From UBA7803 sp963822255 (lineage in GTDB: Bacteria > Pseudomonadota > Gammaproteobacteria > Pseudomonadales > Azotimanducaceae), in the NCBI GenBank assembly GCA_963822255.1, contig CAWGGV010000008.1, positions 62,001 to 126,000 of the forward strand: a stretch of DNA of 64,000 bases, written 5' to 3'. This document shows positions 7,438-16,400 of this stretch, one piece after another. The first letter of the stretch is position 1; every line of letters begins with the position of its first letter. The notes under the pieces were generated by a model. It ran no database searches and was not told the DNA's origin. It was given only the letters and a program-made list of their open reading frames with translations. The position numbers and the translations under genes were made by a program.

Positions 7438-9038
7438 GAGCGCTTGAACTTCAGCACGCGGGCCGGCAGGCCCAGCGCCTCCAGGGCGGCGAGCCAGACC
7501 CGCTGAGCCGGCTGAAGCTGATCGTTCGGGCCCTTCACCTCCACCAGCTCCCAGGCGCCCGGCCCGTAGACCATGAGCAGGTCGGGGAATCCGCTTCGGC
7601 AGCGGTGCAGATTACCGATAGTGTGCACCGCCAGGCGGGCGATGGCGTCGTGAGGGACGTTGCCGAGCAGAGTCTCGAGGAGATCGTCCGTGAGCACGTC
7701 CCAGCGCACCAGGGCGTTGGCGATGCCACGCTTGGCGGCGGCCACGGCGCGCAGCCGTTGCGCCAGCGCCCCGGGCACCGCCAGGCTGGCGATGCGCCGT
7801 CGCAGAGTGTCATGCCTGGCGCGGGCGAAATCCGGCCAGAACAGATCCCGCGGACCGAGCTGGAAAGGATGGCTGAACGCGCCGGCCACCGGGGCGAACA
7901 CTTCCTCCCAGAACAGCAGACCCGCCAGCCCGAGCGGCAACGCGTTCTCCACGTGCCAGCCGCGCCCGCCGTTGCCGGTCAGTGTGTCCGCCGCGTGGCG
8001 CTCGATGGCTGCCGGCGTGGTGCCGGCCAGAGCGCACACCGTCACCGTCGGCGACCAGGGGCGGCGCCGGCGGGGGAAGCGTGCGGCGAAGTCTTCTTCC
8101 TCCGGCGCCCACGGATCGCGCCGCATGGCGTCGAGCAGCGCTTCCGCGGCCGATACGTCGCCCTGGCCGTGAAGCAGACGCACGAGCCGCTCCCGCGCCG
8201 GATGGCTGCCGCAGAGGGCGTAGCACTCGCGCGCTGCACCGGGCTCGCCGCGCCGCTCGTGCCAGCGGCCGAGGCGGACGAGCAGCCGGTCCCGCGCCCG
8301 CTGCTCGATCCGGCTGGCCGGGGGCGGCGTCGCCGCCGCGCGGATGGCGCCGGCGAGCCGCGGCGACTCCTCCAGCTGGCCGACGTGGGCCGTCAGCCGG
8401 CGGCACAGCAGGTAGCGGTCGAGCTGGCGGCGGTTGCCGAACGGGCGGGTCTGGTCGTCCAGAGCGTAAGGTTCGTAGCTGCGGATGCCGAGGTCCTGCA
8501 TGACGAAGGTGCGCAGGTCCTGACCGTCGCCGCCGAAGAACAGCACCTGACAGGTGGCGAAGGCGCGTCGACCTGCCACGCCGATCCAGGGATGGCGCGG
8601 CGCCACCCGCTCGCGCACCAGCGCGTCGGGATACCGAGACACGCACTCGACGATCCACTCGGGCTTGGTGCGAGCACGCACTGCGGGAAACGCCGCGGCG
8701 AGCTCGGCACGGGTGAGCAGTCGAAGCAGCGCATCCGCCGGCGCGTCGGCAAACTGCTCCACCAGGCCGGCCCGGCACAGCGCACGGACAGCCGCGCGCC
8801 GGTCGGCTACCTCGGGATAGTTCAAGGAGTCTTCGCGCAGCCAGCGCCCGGTACGGGTCAGCAGCCGCGCGAACAGCCGCTGAGCGTGGACGTCCAGCTG
8901 GCCGAACGCTTCGTGCAGATGGCGTTCGGCGGCGGACAGCAGATCGCCGCTGCGGCCCGCCACCTGATCCAGCAGGAAGCGCACGTTGTCAGCGTAGTAG
9001 TCGGGAGGCGGCGGCTGCTGAGGAACCAGGATGGGCAA
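7431..9038 (-). CDS. FAN1-like nuclease with C-terminal VRR-NUC domain
   Basis: 535 residues. The last 110 residues form a VRR-NUC (PD-(D/E)XK) nuclease: SGFPDLLMVYG provides the PD element, ELVEVKGPNDQL the (D/E)XK element, and a following Q...W segment completes the fold. The N-terminal 400 residues are helical, as in bacterial FAN1 (SAP-like and TPR-like regions, with LARLLTRTGRW and RHPWIGVAGR). FAN1 cuts branched and cross-linked DNA. In several gammaproteobacteria a COG1199 helicase is encoded next to it, and here the helicase start overlaps this stop by 7 bp, suggesting joint work on DNA cross-links (inference). Confidence 0.88.
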   Translation of the reverse strand: MPILVPQQPPPPDYYADNVRFLLDQVAGRSGDLLSAAERHLHEAFGQLDVHAQRLFARLLTRTGRWLREDSLNYPEVADRRAAVRALCRAGLVEQFADAPADALLRLLTRAELAAAFPAVRARTKPEWIVECVSRYPDALVRERVAPRHPWIGVAGRRAFATCQVLFFGGDGQDLRTFVMQDLGIRSYEPYALDDQTRPFGNRRQLDRYLLCRRLTAHVGQLEESPRLAGAIRAAATPPPASRIEQRARDRLLVRLGRWHERRGEPGAARECYALCGSHPARERLVRLLHGQGDVSAAEALLDAMRRDPWAPEEEDFAARFPRRRRPWSPTVTVCALAGTTPAAIERHAADTLTGNGGRGWHVENALPLGLAGLLFWEEVFAPVAGAFSHPFQLGPRDLFWPDFARARHDTLRRRIASLAVPGALAQRLRAVAAAKRGIANALVRWDVLTDDLLETLLGNVPHDAIARLAVHTIGNLHRCRSGFPDLLMVYGPGAWELVEVKGPNDQLQPAQRVWLAALEALGLPARVLKFKRSC

Positions 9039-9118
9039 GGCGGGCTCGCTGGGCTTGCAGTGGCAACGGCCTGCGGATTATAAGGTCATCTGGCCGTTAT
9101 GTGTATGTTCGTACAGTA

Positions 9119-9580
9119 ATGACAGAGACCAACGTGGCCCCCTTCTGTTTGTGCACCACCGTCAGTCACAAGGGGCTTCAGGCATTGCTGGAAGTCAGCG
9201 GCCGGGGCACCTATCGCGACGACCATCCCTGGCTGGTGGCCCGGGATCTGCTCGCCGAGGCTGAACAACAGGGATTGCGCCTGCCCATTCTGTTCGCCAC
9301 CGGCAGCCCTTCCCGGTTTTCCCACTGGGGGTTCGTCGAAGCGCTGGAGGTGGTGGAGCTTCACCGCGCCACCTGGGAGACCGCCTGCGTCTTCACCCCC
9401 CTGAAGGCGGTGAATCCGATCTTCGAGGCCATCGACAGCGTCTTTCTGAAGCCGACCGCCGAGCAGTTGGCCAGGGAGCAACGGGAAGGCGTCCATCAGC
9501 ATCGCTATCCGGTGACGGAAGCGGAGCTTCGCCCGTATGCCATCGGCGAAACGCCGGCATTCGTGCTGATGGAGGGTTGA
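9119..9580 (+). CDS. Conserved-looking hypothetical protein
   Basis: I do not recognise the family. The frame opens with a GTG at 9101 but also has an ATG at 9119 (MTETNVAPFCLC), chosen here because it starts a natural-looking N-terminus; the protein is then 153 residues. It is soluble, without signal or membrane segments, and contains two histidine/aromatic-rich stretches (FATGSPSRFSHWGFVEAL and HQHRYPVTEAEL). Coding-type third-position GC and the lack of a better antisense frame support it. It is transcribed divergently from the VRR-NUC gene and convergent with csrA. Confidence 0.65.
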   Translation: MTETNVAPFCLCTTVSHKGLQALLEVSGRGTYRDDHPWLVARDLLAEAEQQGLRLPILFATGSPSRFSHWGFVEALEVVELHRATWETACVFTPLKAVNPIFEAIDSVFLKPTAEQLAREQREGVHQHRYPVTEAELRPYAIGETPAFVLMEG

Positions 9581-9637
9581 GGCGCCTCGGACGAATTGCG
9601 AGGGGGGAGGCCCGGCAGGCGGCAGAGCGGAGGATGC

Positions 9638-9654
9638 CCGCTAGCGGCTAGCGG
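9638..9654. repeat. 17-bp perfect inverted repeat between convergent genes
   Basis: CCGCTAG-CGG-CTAGCGG, 7-bp arms with a 3-bp centre, in the 122-bp gap between the hypothetical gene and the csrA 3' end. There is no T-tract on either side, so it is a weak terminator candidate. Confidence 0.45.
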
Positions 9655-9702
9655 AGGACAAGCGCGACTGGACGATGGACGTGACCGCCGAAGTCCCCAT
9701 TT

Positions 9703-9909
9703 CTATTTGCCCGGCGCGACGGCCTTGGGTTCGCCTTGCTCCCCGTTCTCGCTGTGAATGCGGACCCACACCTCCTTGCGGTGCACGGCCGAGTTCCTCG
9801 GTGCATCGATGCCCAGGTGCACCTGGCTGCCGCGGATCTTCAGCACTTTCAGCTCGATCTCGTCGTCGATCATGATCGACTCGCCCGCACGCCGGGTTAG
9901 AACCAGCAT
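9703..9909 (-). CDS. csrA: Carbon storage regulator CsrA (RsmA)
   Basis: 68-residue RNA-binding global regulator; the homodimer binds GGA motifs in leader RNAs to block translation or change mRNA stability. The sequence MLVLTRRAGESIMI, EIELKVLKIRG and RNSAVHRKEVWVRI is the CsrA fold with the essential arginine of VHRKE. The frame extends 19 codons upstream, but the canonical MLVLTR start is the ATG at 9907-9909, preceded by GAGGAAC. That Shine-Dalgarno itself contains GGA, compatible with autoregulation. The C-terminal tail ENGEQGEPKAVAPGK is disordered. The GacA/UvrY-like regulator at 38031 would be the usual upstream control of CsrA through small RNAs, none of which I found here. Confidence 0.97.
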   Translation of the reverse strand: MLVLTRRAGESIMIDDEIELKVLKIRGSQVHLGIDAPRNSAVHRKEVWVRIHSENGEQGEPKAVAPGK

Positions 9910-10039
9910 TACTGTTCCTCGCAATCCTTTTCTGCCAGGACAATTTACCTTCTTGCCGGCCTTCATTCTGTGAATTCCGTGCCGGTTCTGTAATGACCTT
10001 GTGCGGTACGCCCGGCAGCGATCGCTCCGGTCGCGCAGC

Positions 10040-11473
10040 TCAAACGTCGTTTTCGGCGCTCGCTGCGTTCTCCCCGTCGACCAGCTCCCTGGGCAGGGGC
10101 TTCTTCACCGGAGCCCCCAGCTCCCGCAGTTCCTCGGCGCGCCGCAGCAGGTTGCCCCGGCCGGTGGTCAGCCGGACGAATGCGCTCTCGTAGGTGGTCT
10201 GGGCCGTCTGGATCTGCCGCCCCAGGGCCTCCATGTCCGCGACGAAGCTTCGCAGCTTGTCGTAGAGGGCTCCTGCACGGCGGGCGATTTCACGAGCGTT
10301 CCTGTTCTGCTTCTCGTGGCGCCAGACGTTGTGCACGATCCGCAGGGTCATCATCAGGGTCGTGGGGGTGACGATGACGATGCGCCGCTCGAACGCTTCG
10401 CTGAAAAGCCGCTCGTCCCGGGCCACCGCCATGCTGAACGCTCCCTCGATGGGCACGAACATCAGCACGAAATCGAGAGAGCGGACGCCCTCGAGCAGCT
10501 CGTAGCTCTGCGCCGCCAGCCGCCGCACGTGGCTTCGCAGGCTGGTCACATGCCGGTCGGCGGCCCGTTCCCGGGCGGGCTCGTCCTCGGCAGCCAGGGC
10601 TCTTTCGTAATCGACGAGGGACAGCTTCGCATCGACCACCACGTCCTTGTCGCCGGGCAGGCGGATCAGCACGTCGGGCCGCTTGAGGTTACCGTCGCCG
10701 TCCCGGCGGGCCTCCTGGGGAAAGTACTCCTCGCCGCGACGCAACCCCGACGCCTCGAGCACCCGCTCGAGCACCAGCTCGCCCCAGCTTCCCTGGGCCT
10801 TGACGTCGCCCTTCAGCGCGCGGGTCAGGTTCTCCGCCTCGCGGTTGATGCGTTCGCTGGCCTGCTGCAGATTTCTGACTTCGCCGAGCAAGGTCGCCCG
10901 GTCCCGGGTCTCGGTGGTGTAGACGGTGTCCACCCGCTTGCGGAACTCGTCGAGCTGGTCCTTGAACGGCGTCAGAACGGTCGCCAGCTTCGCCTGGTGC
11001 TGCTCGCCCTGGCGCTCGAAGATCCGGGTGGCAAGAAGCTCGAAATCCCGTTTCATGGTCTCGCCGTTCTCTCTGAGCAGAGCCTCCTTCTCGGCGAACG
11101 TGCGCCCTGCCTCCTCCAGGCGCGTGCGCAGTTCCGCCTCGGACGCGCGGCGGGCGCCGAGCTCGTCGCTGCGGCGCTCCAGCTCACTGCGAAGCTCCGT
11201 CACCTCCGCCTCGAGCTGCTCGACACGCCCTTCCGCACGAATGAGAGAACGGTCACGGTCCGCCAGACGTTCTTCCAGCAGGCGGGTCTCACTCAGGCGG
11301 CGCACGTCGGCCTCCGCGAGCGCAGCGTCCACCGCCGCATCCACGGCGCGGTGGCGGCGGCGGCGTGTGAGCAGCATCGTCATTATTACCGCGGCGAGAA
11401 CGCCGGCGAGAAAAACGCCAGCGATCCACGGGTCCTGGAGTGGGTGGAGGTATTCCGGAAGGTCTTGGGACAT
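10040..11473 (-). CDS. rmuC: DNA recombination protein RmuC homologue
   Basis: 477 residues: one N-terminal transmembrane helix (AGVFLAGVLAAVIMTMLL, residues about 18-35), a long coiled coil (about 40-190) and the RmuC core (AQGSWGELVLERVLEASGL, RPDVLIRLPGDKDVVVDAKL, FVLMFVPIEGAF, VTPTTLMMTLRIV). The core belongs to the PD-(D/E)XK superfamily; the VVDAK element is intact. In E. coli RmuC limits inversions between short inverted repeats, which is of interest in a genome full of inverted REP units (inference). Single gene, divergent from the hybrid kinase. Confidence 0.94.
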   Translation of the reverse strand: MSQDLPEYLHPLQDPWIAGVFLAGVLAAVIMTMLLTRRRRHRAVDAAVDAALAEADVRRLSETRLLEERLADRDRSLIRAEGRVEQLEAEVTELRSELERRSDELGARRASEAELRTRLEEAGRTFAEKEALLRENGETMKRDFELLATRIFERQGEQHQAKLATVLTPFKDQLDEFRKRVDTVYTTETRDRATLLGEVRNLQQASERINREAENLTRALKGDVKAQGSWGELVLERVLEASGLRRGEEYFPQEARRDGDGNLKRPDVLIRLPGDKDVVVDAKLSLVDYERALAAEDEPARERAADRHVTSLRSHVRRLAAQSYELLEGVRSLDFVLMFVPIEGAFSMAVARDERLFSEAFERRIVIVTPTTLMMTLRIVHNVWRHEKQNRNAREIARRAGALYDKLRSFVADMEALGRQIQTAQTTYESAFVRLTTGRGNLLRRAEELRELGAPVKKPLPRELVDGENAASAENDV

Positions 11474-11638
11474 GGCTCCTGCCGCTGGCCAGCTGCGGCC
11501 TTAGCGCCTTCCGCCGCGGGCCACCGCTACTCTGTTCCGGACCTCGAAGCGGATCTGCTCGTAGCTCACAACTTCCCCCTTCTTCCGCAGGCGATGATGG
11601 TAGTATGCGGAATCTGGCGGGGGATGCCACGACAGTCG

Positions 11639-14008
11639 ATGCCCGATCACGCGAACCCGTACATACTCATCCTGGATGACGATGCCGCTCACGCGGCCAG
11701 CGTCCGCGAGCTTTTGAAGTTGAACGGCTACCGCTCGGAAGCCAGCACGGACGTGGCCGGCAGCATGCAGCGTCTCAAGGACGGTGAGTTCCAGATCCTG
11801 GTGCTGGACATCAACATGCCGCAGATCTCCGGCCTCGACGTGCTGGAGTTCATCGCCGACAACGACATTTCCGTGAAGACCATCGTGCTCTCGGGCGAGA
11901 CCTCAGTCAGCAACGTCACGCCGATTCTGCGCCTCGGGGCCTACGATTACCTGCCGAAGCCCTACGAGCCCCAGCAGCTTCTCACCAGCGTGGCCAACGC
12001 CGCGGAGCGCTACCGCCTGGAGTGCGAGAACCGGGCCATGGCCGCTCGGGCGGAGGCGGACCATGTGCTGCACGAGTTTCTGGTGACAGCCTCACCCGAT
12101 CTCATCTACGTGCTCGATGATCAGGGGCGCTTCACGTTCGTCAACAAACCGGTGTCGCAGATCTTCGACGGCGCGCCCAGGGACGTAGCAGGCGTCTCCT
12201 GGCAGGACGTCGTGGGGCCGGATCTCGCGGAGTCGCTGCGCCACCACATCAACGAGCGGCGCACCGGCAACCGCGCTACCCGGCATTTCGAGTTCGAGTA
12301 CCGCCCCAGCCCGGACACCTGCCGGATTCTCGAGTTCTCCGCCACCGGCATCTGGGAAGACCGTTACGAGGCCGGCGACGGCAAGTTCGTGGGAACCTAC
12401 GGCGTGCTGCGGGATGTTACGGAAGCCCGCCGCACCGCTCGTGAGCTGGCCCAGAGCCGGCTGAAGTTCTACGGTCTGTTCATGGATTCCCCGGACGCCA
12501 GCTACATCGCGCGGCTGCAGGACGGGCGACTACTCGAGTCCAACGACAGCTTCCGGGACATCCAGGCGCGCCTCGGGGGCACCGGCGAGAACACCGATGC
12601 GTTCCTGTTCCCGTCGCCCGAGGCTCGTCTCGAGTTCGTGCGCCGGGTGGCCGCCGGCGCCGAGCCGAAGACGATCGCCCTCGACCGGGAGACCCTCGAA
12701 ACCACGTACCACCTCGAGCTCACGGCGAAGGCGCTGACCTTGAACGACGAGCCGTGTCTGCTGGCCACCGTGCACGACCGCACCGATGCCCGGCGCGCCG
12801 AGCGCGACCGGTTGAACCTGCAGAACAGGCTTCAGCAGGCCAGCAAGATGGAAGCTATCGGCCAGCTCGCCGGCGGCATCGCCCACGATTTCAACAACAT
12901 CCTGGCAAGCATCATCGGCTACGCCGAGCTCATTCAGAGCGCGCGCCAACGGTTCACCGACGAGCAGGTGAACAGCTATCTGGAGCAGGTCATCACCGCC
13001 GGACACCGCGCTCGCGATCTGATCTCCCAGATGCTCACGTTCACCCGCGCCAACCGCGGCGATCCGAAGCCGGTGGACGTTGCTACGGCGCTCAACGACG
13101 TTTCCCGCATGCTCCGCGCTGCCATCCCCAGCATCATCGATCTGCGCACGGACATCGACGCGAGCCTGGAGCAGGTCAATGCGGACCCGGTGAAGCTGCA
13201 GCAGATCATCATCAACCTGCTGGTGAACGCGCGGGACGCCATCGAGGGCCCCGGGCGCATTTTGGTGACCTTGAAGCGTGGTGTGCAGGACAGCGCCTGC
13301 GCGGCGTGCGGCGAAACGTTTACCAAGGAGCACATCGTGCTGTCGGTCAACGACAGTGGCCACGGCATTCCCGACGACGTTCGCGCCCGCATGTTCGAGA
13401 TGTACTTCACCACCCGGGACCCCGGCAAGGGCACGGGCATCGGCCTGTGGCTGATCAACAACCTGATCCACGAGTACCAGGGACATATCACCGTCGCCTC
13501 CACGCCCGGGGTGGGCACGACGTTCGAGGTGCACCTGCCCATCGTGAGCGCCCGGGCAAAAGCGCGCAGTGACAATGCCGCGCCGGAGCACGTGGACGTG
13601 CGGAGCGGACAGATCGTCGTGGTGGACGACGAGGTATCCGTTGGCAACTTCATCGGCGAGGTGCTGCGGGACGCCGGCTACGAGGTGGCGCTGTTCCACG
13701 AGAGCCCGCGGGCGCTCCGGCACCTGCAGAGCAACGTACAGGACGTGGCCGTGCTGATCACCGACCAGAACATGCCGCTGATGGACGGTCAGGAGCTGGC
13801 GGAGCAGGCGAAGGGCCTGCGCGGCGACCTGCCGGTGGTGCTGATCACCGGGTTCGCGACCAGCTTCCAGTCGAAGCAATGGCGCCAGCTCGGCATGGAC
13901 GGCTTCCTCACCAAGCCGTTCCGCATCGACGAGCTGCTGGATATGGTTGCCTCACTGGCCCCGGACGTCTCCGGCCCACGCCGCAGCGCGGCCGGCACAC
14001 GCTCGTAG
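11639..14008 (+). CDS. Hybrid sensor histidine kinase with N- and C-terminal receiver domains
   Basis: About 789 residues, soluble. Order: receiver (YILILDDDAAH, LVLDINMPQISG, LPKPYEP); PAS (SPDLIYVLDDQGRFTFVNKP); a second PAS-like region (FMDSPDASYIARLQDGRLLE); HisKA with H-box IGQLAGGIAHDFNN; HATPase_c (NLLVNARDAI, NDSGHGIPDD, GTGIGLWLINNLI); second receiver (QIVVVDDEVSV, ITDQNMPLMDG, FLTKPFRIDE). HDFNN marks the class of PAS hybrid kinases often coupled to phosphorelays. In-frame ATGs also exist at 11594 and 11624; the one at 11639 sits just before the receiver, but Shine-Dalgarno support is weak for all. No cognate output regulator lies beside it. Confidence 0.92.
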   Translation: MPDHANPYILILDDDAAHAASVRELLKLNGYRSEASTDVAGSMQRLKDGEFQILVLDINMPQISGLDVLEFIADNDISVKTIVLSGETSVSNVTPILRLGAYDYLPKPYEPQQLLTSVANAAERYRLECENRAMAARAEADHVLHEFLVTASPDLIYVLDDQGRFTFVNKPVSQIFDGAPRDVAGVSWQDVVGPDLAESLRHHINERRTGNRATRHFEFEYRPSPDTCRILEFSATGIWEDRYEAGDGKFVGTYGVLRDVTEARRTARELAQSRLKFYGLFMDSPDASYIARLQDGRLLESNDSFRDIQARLGGTGENTDAFLFPSPEARLEFVRRVAAGAEPKTIALDRETLETTYHLELTAKALTLNDEPCLLATVHDRTDARRAERDRLNLQNRLQQASKMEAIGQLAGGIAHDFNNILASIIGYAELIQSARQRFTDEQVNSYLEQVITAGHRARDLISQMLTFTRANRGDPKPVDVATALNDVSRMLRAAIPSIIDLRTDIDASLEQVNADPVKLQQIIINLLVNARDAIEGPGRILVTLKRGVQDSACAACGETFTKEHIVLSVNDSGHGIPDDVRARMFEMYFTTRDPGKGTGIGLWLINNLIHEYQGHITVASTPGVGTTFEVHLPIVSARAKARSDNAAPEHVDVRSGQIVVVDDEVSVGNFIGEVLRDAGYEVALFHESPRALRHLQSNVQDVAVLITDQNMPLMDGQELAEQAKGLRGDLPVVLITGFATSFQSKQWRQLGMDGFLTKPFRIDELLDMVASLAPDVSGPRRSAAGTRS

Positions 14009-14020
14009 CAGCGGGTTTGT

Positions 14021-14116
14021 AGTGGGAGCGACCTCCCGGTCGCGATCTTCGCGTTTGTGGGAGCGGCCTCCCGGCCGCGAGTCCTCAAGCATCGCGACCG
14101 GGAGGTCGCTCCCACA
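14021..14116. repeat. REP-like array with compensatory variant
   Basis: Three 25-bp units: 14021-14045 (plus), 14056-14080 (plus) and 14092-14116 (inverted). The outer two carry GCGACC...GGTCGC in place of GCGGCC...GGCCGC, a paired change that keeps the stem. Units two and three are joined by the same 11-bp linker GTCCTCAAGCA as at 3324-3334. The array lies between the convergent hybrid kinase and aldolase genes. Confidence 0.9.
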
Positions 14117-14129
14117 GCACCCCCCGTCT

Positions 14130-14921
14130 TCAATACCCGGTCGTCTCCCGCTCCGCGGGCGCGGCGCTGCGCACGGCGGCCAGCTCCGACACGGCGCCTC
14201 GGAGCAGGAAGCCGAGATCGCTCCCGAGCGTCACCATGTTGAAGCCGGCTTCGAGGTACCTGCGGGCGAAGGCAAGGCTCGAGGTGTGGATGCCCGCGCC
14301 GATCCGGGCCCGTTTGCAGGCCTCGAGAATGCGCGTGACCTCGCGGGCGTGGTCCGGATGGTCGCAATCTCCGGTGGCCGGTATCCCGAGCGCCAGCGCC
14401 AGGTCGGAGGGGCCGATGTAGACCGCGTCGAGCCCTGGAGTGGAAACGATGTCCTCCAGGTTGTCGAGCCCGCGACGGGTCTCGATCATGGCGACGCAGG
14501 CGATGTGGCGGTTGGCTTCCGTCGAATAGCCACGGCCGCCGTAAAGGGCTGCGCGGATGGGGCCGAACGAGCGGATGCCGTCGGGAGGATACCGGCAGGC
14601 GGCGACCGCTTGCTCCGCTTCGGCGCGATCGTTCACCATCGGCACGATCACCCCGTAGGCACCGGCGTCCAGCGCTTTCATGATCTCGTACGGCTCGTTC
14701 CATGGCACCCGCACCAGGGGCGTCGCCGGACTCGACGAGATAGCGGGCAGCATGCAGGTGAGGTCCTGGTAATCCAGAAGCCCGTGCTGAAGATCGATGC
14801 ACAGCCAATCGAAGCCGAGGTTGGCCAGCGCCTCGGCCGTGTGAACGTTCGCCAGCGACAGCCAGCATCCGACGGTTTGGCCATCTTCGCGCCAGGCCCT
14901 CAGCGCTGCGTTGTCGCGCAC
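14130..14921 (-). CDS. HpcH/HpaI family class II aldolase
   Basis: 263 residues. TIM-barrel aldolase that retro-cleaves 4-hydroxy-2-oxo acids to pyruvate plus an aldehyde, using a divalent metal. Family motifs: GCWLSLANVHTAEAL, DWLCIDLQHGLLDY (catalytic His), PLVRVPWNE, GAYGVIVPMVNDRAEAE (PMV loop), CVAMIETRRGLDNLEDI (metal-binding Glu) and VYIGPSDLALALG (metal-binding Asp). The frame could extend to 14978, but the GTG at 14921 has a GAGGGG Shine-Dalgarno six bases upstream and matches the family N-terminus. It is divergent from a 2-hydroxyacid dehydrogenase, so the two may act in one 2-oxo/2-hydroxy acid pathway (inference). Confidence 0.91.
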   Translation of the reverse strand: MRDNAALRAWREDGQTVGCWLSLANVHTAEALANLGFDWLCIDLQHGLLDYQDLTCMLPAISSSPATPLVRVPWNEPYEIMKALDAGAYGVIVPMVNDRAEAEQAVAACRYPPDGIRSFGPIRAALYGGRGYSTEANRHIACVAMIETRRGLDNLEDIVSTPGLDAVYIGPSDLALALGIPATGDCDHPDHAREVTRILEACKRARIGAGIHTSSLAFARRYLEAGFNMVTLGSDLGFLLRGAVSELAAVRSAAPAERETTGY

Positions 14922-15141
14922 GTAAATCCCCTCGTCCGTTGGGTAACCAACGGTGCATGGTACCGCTCGCTGATGCAAGCGTCCGGGGCCCGTGCGAGAA
15001 TCGGCCGGTCACCGCTGATGGGCAGCGCATGGGGGGCTACATGAGGGGGACCACCGAGGACGGCCGCAACGTCCGGAGCAGATCACGTTGGATCCGCGCC
15101 TGCCTCTGGCTGCGTCGGGTCGCCGGCCGGGGGATGCAGCC

Positions 15142-16200
15142 GTGAGCGGGCCGCGTAAGCTGGTGGCCGTTCAGCTCCCGGCCATCGCCCGCGCGGACAG
15201 CGTCGAGGAGCGTTACGCCCTGGAGCTCGAGGCGCTGGCTCCGCTCGCGGACATTGCCGAGGTACAGGGGCAATCGGCGGAAGAATTCCTCGCCGGCGCG
15301 CGGCAGGCCGACGCCGTCATCACCTCCTGGGGCATTCGCATCGATCGGGCCATCATCGAGGGTCTGGAGCGCTGCATCGTGATCGGCGTCGGCAGCGTGG
15401 GCGTCGACATGGTGGACGTGGCCGCGGCCACCGAGGCGGGCATCGTGGTCACCAACGTACCCGACGTGTTCATCGAGGAGGTGGCCGACCACGCCATGAT
15501 GCTGCTGCTCGCTGCCGTGCGCCGCCTCCGTGAGACCGACCATATGGCCCGGACCGGCGACTGGTTCCGCGGTCGGCCGCTGCTGAACCACGTGCCCCGC
15601 CTCATGGGCCGCACGCTGGGTCTGGTGGGCTTCGGCAACGTGGGCCGCTGCGTCGCCCGCCGCGCTGCCGGCTTCGGTCTTCGGGTGATCGCCCACGATC
15701 CGTTCCTGAGCGAGATCGCCGTCAGCGAAGCGGGCGCCGAGCCTGTGTCCTGGGGCGAGTTGCTCGAGCGCGCCGACTACGTCTCGCTCCACACGCCGCT
15801 GAACGAGACGACGCGCCACCTGATCGACGCTGCGGCCTTCGCCCGCATGAGGCCCGGAGTAGTGATCGTCAACACAGCCCGCGGGCCGATCATCAATGAA
15901 GCTGATCTGGCCGTGGCGCTGGAAAGCGGCCATGTGGGCGCCGCCGGCCTCGACGTGCTGGAGCAGGAACCGCCGCGCCCGGACAATCCGCTGCTGGGCA
16001 GAGACAACGTGATCATCACACCGCACGTAGCATCCGCGACTACCCGCATGCGGGCGGAGACGCGCAGACGGGTGGGCCGCGAAGTGGCACTGGTGCTGAG
16101 CGGCCGCTGGCCCATGAGCTGCGTCAATCCGGCCGTTCTACCCCGCGTGGCCCTCGAACGCTGGCAGCCCTACCCCATGAGCCGTGGCCCGAACCGCTGA
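15142..16200 (+). CDS. NAD-dependent D-2-hydroxyacid dehydrogenase (CtBP/phosphoglycerate dehydrogenase-like)
   Basis: 352 residues. Oxidises or reduces D-2-hydroxy/2-oxo acids with NAD(P). It has the Rossmann signature LGLVGFGNVGRCVARRAAGFG, the catalytic Arg in VIVNTARGPIINE, the Glu of DVLEQEPP and the His in NVIITPHVAS. Best relatives by eye are C-terminal-binding-protein-like dehydrogenases (VGSVGVDMVDVAAATEAGI). The open frame begins at 15088, but the GTG at 15142 has a GGGGGA Shine-Dalgarno seven bases upstream and gives the natural N-terminus SGPRKLVAVQL. The neighbouring divergent aldolase suggests a shared pathway. It precedes a tRNA gene. Confidence 0.93.
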   Translation: MSGPRKLVAVQLPAIARADSVEERYALELEALAPLADIAEVQGQSAEEFLAGARQADAVITSWGIRIDRAIIEGLERCIVIGVGSVGVDMVDVAAATEAGIVVTNVPDVFIEEVADHAMMLLLAAVRRLRETDHMARTGDWFRGRPLLNHVPRLMGRTLGLVGFGNVGRCVARRAAGFGLRVIAHDPFLSEIAVSEAGAEPVSWGELLERADYVSLHTPLNETTRHLIDAAAFARMRPGVVIVNTARGPIINEADLAVALESGHVGAAGLDVLEQEPPRPDNPLLGRDNVIITPHVASATTRMRAETRRRVGREVALVLSGRWPMSCVNPAVLPRVALERWQPYPMSRGPNR

Positions 16201-16297
16201 AGTCCTGCGCGACCATGCAAAATCAGGAGGCGCTCGAGCCGTCGTCGCCCGCGGGCGCCCCGTGTAGAATGGGCTCCGCCGTCCGGCCCGCGACTCC

Positions 16298-16382
16298 GCC
16301 CAGGTGTTGGAACTGGTAGACAAGCTGGATTTAGGTTCCAGTGCAGCAATGCGTAAGGGTTCGAGTCCCTTCCTGGGCACCA
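16298..16382 (+). tRNA. tRNA-Leu(UAG)
   Basis: 85-nt class II tRNA with encoded CCA (16380-16382). The acceptor stem GCCCAGG pairs with CCTGGGC; the anticodon stem CTGGA/TCCAG holds loop TTTAGGT with anticodon TAG; the T-arm is GGGTTCGAGTCCC; a long variable arm is present. It ends 18 bp before the stop of the convergent PEP-CTERM gene. Confidence 0.97.
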
Positions 16383-16400
16383 CCAAAGATAATGCGGCAT

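Noticed and set aside
10001..11638. Upstream part of the 1335-codon frame ending in the hybrid kinase
   Set aside because: It runs antisense through rmuC; the kinase begins at a receiver domain near 11639.
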